Positions 63,149 through 64,000 of a stretch of DNA of 64,000 nt are shown piece after piece. Every line of letters starts with the position of its first letter. Position 1 is the first letter of the stretch. The notes beneath the pieces were generated by a model. It saw only the letters and a program-made list of their open reading frames with translations. It did not search any database and had not been told where the DNA came from. Origin of the DNA: Streptomyces gilvus (GTDB lineage Bacteria; Actinomycetota; Actinomycetes; Streptomycetales; Streptomycetaceae); NCBI RefSeq assembly GCF_022513565.1, contig NZ_JAKWBE010000006.1, positions 248,001-312,000 of the forward strand, written 5' to 3'. The translations under genes and the position numbers were made by a program.

Positions 63149-64000
63149 GCGGCAGCAACCCGGACATCCGTCGGCCGGCCCGGCCGCCCCGTCGCAAGTG
63201 GCCCTGGGTGGCCGGCCTGCTGGTGCTCGTGGTGGTCGGCGTCCTCGCGTTCCGGAAGATCACGCACGAGATGGACGAGTGCGGGCCCGGAGTGACCAGG
63301 ACCGGCCCGCACCACGAGTGCATCGGCGTGAGCGACGGTTCGTACGCCTTCCGCAAGTCGCTCGAGCCGGTCATGGACAAGATCCGGGACGAGAACCGGC
63401 GGGTGGAGAAGTCCGGCCGCAAGTGGGTCAGCGTCGCCTACGTGGAACCCCTCTCCTCCGACCCGAACGACGAGGCCGCCAAGTACCAGATCCTGGAGGA
63501 GCTGCGGGGCGCCTACCTGGCCCAGCGGCAGCTGAACGACAACCAGCTCGGCGGCGTCGGGGACCTTCCGCAGATCCGGCTGCTCGTCGCCAACATCGGG
63601 GAGCGCTCCGAGCAGTGGAAGCCGCTGACCGACCAGCTGATCGCCATGGCCCACGGCGGAAAAGACCGTCTGGTGGCGGTCGCGGGCTTCGGCACGAGCC
63701 GGGGCGGGACGCTGAAGGCCGTGGACGCGTTGCGCGCGGCGAAGGTGCCGATGATGGGCTCGACGGTGACGGCGGACGCCCTGAGCTCCGCCGACGCGGT
63801 GGGCTTCTTCCGCGTCTCGGCGCCCAACAGCGACCAGGCGAGCGCGGCGGCGGCCTATCTGGCGGGCCGGCAGAAGGCGAGACACGGCTACCGGGTGCTG
63901 GTCATCCGGGACCGCAACGAGGACGACATCTACAACACCTCGCTCTACAGGGACTTCATGAAGGCGGCCCGCGACAAGCGTCTCGCCCTCATGGACGGCG
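63145..64000 (+). CDS. Membrane-anchored periplasmic-binding-protein-like receptor (5' part)
   Basis: The frame is open to the window end (285 codons). A basic N-terminus (RRPARPPRRKWPW) and one membrane helix (VAGLLVLVVVGVLAF, about residues 20-35) precede an extracytoplasmic domain. The domain has the type I binding-protein fold of the branched-chain amino acid/ANF-receptor kind, seen in LVAVAGFGTSRGGTLKAVDALRAAKVPMMGSTVTAD and HGYRVLVIRDRNEDDIY. There is no lipobox. The GTG at 63145 overlaps the NTPase stop. It may sense a ligand for the cytosolic NTPase. Confidence 0.75.
   Translation, partial: MSGSNPDIRRPARPPRRKWPWVAGLLVLVVVGVLAFRKITHEMDECGPGVTRTGPHHECIGVSDGSYAFRKSLEPVMDKIRDENRRVEKSGRKWVSVAYVEPLSSDPNDEAAKYQILEELRGAYLAQRQLNDNQLGGVGDLPQIRLLVANIGERSEQWKPLTDQLIAMAHGGKDRLVAVAGFGTSRGGTLKAVDALRAAKVPMMGSTVTADALSSADAVGFFRVSAPNSDQASAAAAYLAGRQKARHGYRVLVIRDRNEDDIYNTSLYRDFMKAARDKRLALMDG

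Overview
The window is chromosomal DNA of a Streptomyces or a very close relative. The coding DNA is very GC-rich with strong third-position GC bias. Many starts are GTG, and neighbouring genes often overlap by four bases (GTGA or ATGA). The gene set is typical of the conserved core near the Streptomyces origin: cydB-cydCD, serS-pheA, the Sco/ECuC/DtpA copper genes, MocR, pepP and an HtrA protease. Four ParB-type parS palindromes or near matches and at least seven perfect DnaA boxes also place it in the oriC-proximal part of the chromosome.

Layout. 1-4.1 kb: end of cydB and a fused cydCD, with a parS site at the cydCD start codon. 4.1-11.1 kb: a mostly minus-strand run (HAD phosphatase, F420-type oxidoreductase, small hypothetical, KptA, MerR regulator, predicted metal-dependent hydrolase, alpha/beta-hydrolase-SDR fusion) ending in a broken M24 peptidase gene. 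11.3-15.1 kb: two ABC-2 exporter ATPase/permease pairs in one plus-strand operon. 15.5-19.1 kb: second HAD phosphatase, serS, a 0.55 kb spacer full of DnaA boxes, and pheA. 19.2-24.3 kb: the copper locus ycnI-sco-ecuC-copCD-dtpA, which metallates and supports secreted copper and haem enzymes. 24.5-27.1 kb: membrane protein, RsbW-like ATPase and alpha/beta hydrolase.

27.2-35.3 kb holds the most unusual system, a complete Fxs locus in the order fxsA-fxsB-fxsC-fxsT. FxsA is a 65-residue peptide ending in FQSAV. FxsB is a radical SAM/SPASM maturase with a C-terminal HExxH domain. FxsC is a TIR-domain protein. FxsT is a 1320-residue fusion of MinD/ParA-like, TIR-like, NB-ARC and TPR domains. A cyclophane-type modified peptide is thus encoded next to NLR-like signalling proteins; its biological role is not established.

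35.9-46.9 kb: MocR regulator, aminopeptidase P, SpoIIE/PP2C phosphatase with a TTA codon, degenerate prim-pol-like protein, small exported protein, SEC-C protein, second RsbW-like ATPase, glycerophosphodiesterase and HtrA. 47.0-49.7 kb: tRNA-Ser(UGA) followed by accessory genes (DUF6233, an unknown, a prim-pol protein) that may be the remnant of an actinomycete integrative element, then a small secreted repeat protein with a strong terminator. 49.9-55.0 kb: a three-gene MaoC/DUF35, MaoC, thiolase-like operon with the layout of mycobacterial ChsH2-ChsH1-Ltp2, a SigE-family sigma factor and an acyl-CoA ligase. 55.0-64.0 kb: a giant PAS/degenerate-kinase/receiver protein with a Pro-Gln-Gly-Val repeat linker, an SSI-like protease inhibitor, tRNA-Ser(GCU), and a P-loop NTPase coupled to a membrane-anchored binding-protein-like receptor cut by the window end.
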